From JAAFIP01 sp043747295 (GTDB taxonomy: Bacteria; Pseudomonadota; Gammaproteobacteria; Burkholderiales; Burkholderiaceae_C): a stretch of 8,176 bases of DNA. The stretch is taken from positions 1 through 8,176 of the forward strand of contig JAYTPK010000010.1 in NCBI GenBank assembly GCA_043747295.1, read 5' to 3'. Below the pieces are notes generated by a model. The model ran no database searches. It was not told where the DNA came from and saw nothing but the letters and a program-made list of their open reading frames with translations. The position numbers and the translations under genes are program-made. Below, piece by piece: positions 7,601 through 8,176 of the stretch (positions within the stretch are counted from its first letter, which is position 1; each line of letters starts with the position of its first letter).

Positions 7601-8176
7601 GCCCTTTGGTGCAGGGCTTTGCAGTAATCATTAAACCTACTGAGAGCGAGTTAAATAAAACTTGGTTGGCCCAGGTTTATGATCCGTTCCAAAAAACCTT
7701 AGGTGGTAAATATCCTTTTGCGCTGGATTCGAAAATCGAAGCTACGGGCGCTGAGATAGGGCAATTCTTTGGTGCTGAAGGCGCCATTTCAAAGTTTGTC
7801 TCTACAGCCATGGGGCCACTAGTTGTTCGGCGTGGCGACACCTTATCGCCAAAAACATGGGCTGAAATGGGTATCACCCTTGCACCAGAAGTTGTTTCTG
7901 CATTCCCAAGTTGGATAGCACCGCTGAGCACCGGTGGTGTGGCCGCTTCAGGGGCTGGCGCTGCTGAAGCGCAGACGGTGTTTCAAATACAACCTCTACC
8001 AGCAAGCGGAGTTACGGAATATACGGTGGAAATTGACGGCCAGCAGCTTCGATATCGCAACGCCCAAACACAATGGAATAATTTTGTGTGGCCCAATCCT
8101 CAGGGCGCACCAGGGGCGAAAGTGACGGCTACTACATTTGATGGGCGCACCATAGAAATGGCCAATCATCCTGGGC
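4633..8176 (+). CDS. tssM: TssM (IcmF) T6SS inner-membrane complex protein, C-terminus cut by window edge
   Basis: This is the core component of the TssJLM membrane complex that anchors the T6SS and spans the periplasm. Reading is open for 1181 codons with no stop, within the family's usual length, so little should be missing. Two N-terminal helices lie at about 14-33 and 36-58. A cytosolic NTPase-like domain follows: Walker A GNPAAGKST at 131-139 (Lys137), Walker B-like IVLDTAGRY at 176-184, and TKAD at 259-262. The IcmF signature FRGFYFTSALQDG is at about 368-380. A third helix at about 443-462 leads to the large periplasmic region, which includes a Ser/Ala/Pro-rich linker at about 567-600. 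The end contains the TssM C-terminal beta-rich module (WNNFVWPNPQG, TTFDGRTIEM), the part that contacts the lipoprotein TssJ in other systems. Walker A is intact, which is not so in every TssM. The ATG lies 31 bp after the previous stop. No clear ribosome site is visible, so translation may depend on coupling or a weak site. Confidence 0.97.
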   Translation, partial: MQRFWQFLTDARTLTVIGFIALASFLFLGLRAVEVAAIWAAIIFAIALVIGLFVWLYRKRRAAKASEQLGDLLEKQTLATAASNNKNLRAEEVDLLRKRMLEAVQKIKTSKLGETSGSAALYELPWYMIIGNPAAGKSTAIANSGMQFPLADKTGKVIHGVGGTRNCDWFFTSDGIVLDTAGRYSVHEEDTQEWFGFLDLLKKHRAKAPINGIIIAASIGELIGSKPEFAIGLAKSLRQRVQELTERLEVFAPVYLMFTKADLISGFTDFFQETDQAERDRVWGATLPYAQPAAGSGEDAAKLFDKHFDLLYDGLREMSLANMALNQDEQKATGLLTFPLEFASIKAPLKSFILTLFEENPFQFKPVFRGFYFTSALQDGASASTSSERVAERFALKLRPSDASSLTSQHGFFLHDLFRKVIFADKGLVSRFASRAKTRLRYTAFIAATAGLAVALTAWSWSYVNNRRLIENVQADLDKVVKLQDKRVDLQSRMEALEILQDRIEQLDQYRQDRPLSLGLGLYQGDLLDQKLRAEYFNGIKEVMLKPVASNLESFLSDVVSNGDKLEPMGKPPQSSAASIPVAASGKDTSNNKAYKDSSPANAEDAYNALKTYLMLADKSRVESGHLNDQLARFWRGWLDSNRAAMPKEQMIRSAERLITFYLSQVNDPTWPLVDNKLTLVDQSRDTLRRVVRGMPARERVYSDVKARASTRFAPMTVARIVGDQDKDIIAGSHAIAGTFTREAWEKYIEDAFKEAANKELQSEDWVLKTASRDDLTLEGSPEQIQKALVTQYKTEYAKEWAKFVEGVTAAELTNFDQAVVAMNKFGDPQNSPISKLINTVYQQTSWDNPSLINEGVKRAQRGAVDWFKETILRQSPSGVNVNVNLGGTAGQIPMGPVGTEFAGVARLVVTKDKDASLMKGYLETLSKLRTKFNQIKNQGDTGPGAKQLMQQTLEGSGSELGDALKFVDEQMLVGMTDAQRKAIRPILVRPLVQGFAVIIKPTESELNKTWLAQVYDPFQKTLGGKYPFALDSKIEATGAEIGQFFGAEGAISKFVSTAMGPLVVRRGDTLSPKTWAEMGITLAPEVVSAFPSWIAPLSTGGVAASGAGAAEAQTVFQIQPLPASGVTEYTVEIDGQQLRYRNAQTQWNNFVWPNPQGAPGAKVTATTFDGRTIEMANHPG

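Overview
The window is part of a type VI secretion system (T6SS) locus. The style of the proteins suggests a betaproteobacterium, probably order Burkholderiales. This rests on the VgrG N-terminus, the Pro/Ala-rich membrane protein with a C-terminal cysteine cluster, and the M15-PAAR-adapter-TssM gene set. I cannot name a genus. The T6SS core genes on the right look moderate to low in GC (two hand-counted lines of tssM gave about 37 and 42%). The vgrG fragment at the left edge is clearly richer (two lines gave about 63%).

Two transcription units diverge from a short intergenic region at 1723-1809. Leftward (minus strand) there is a single-pass, low-complexity membrane protein of 338 residues (706-1722). 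It is followed 34 bp later by the N-terminal 223 residues of a VgrG spike protein (671 down to the window edge). Rightward (plus strand) there are four tightly packed genes with gaps of 39, 38 and 31 bp: a membrane-anchored M15-type peptidoglycan peptidase (1810-2775), a stand-alone PAAR tip protein (2815-3084), a membrane-anchored protein resembling the Tla3/DUF2875 effector-adapter family with what looks like a degenerate thiolase/ketosynthase fold (3123-4601), and TssM/IcmF (4633 to beyond the right edge, 1181 codons seen).

Together these genes cover several parts of the machine. TssM spans the inner membrane and periplasm. The M15 enzyme may open the peptidoglycan so that the membrane complex can assemble. 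VgrG and PAAR form the puncturing tip. The adapter-like protein may load cargo onto that tip. No effector or immunity gene is visible inside the window. There is no rRNA, tRNA, CRISPR array or insertion sequence that I can support, and no gene-free stretch over 300 bases.
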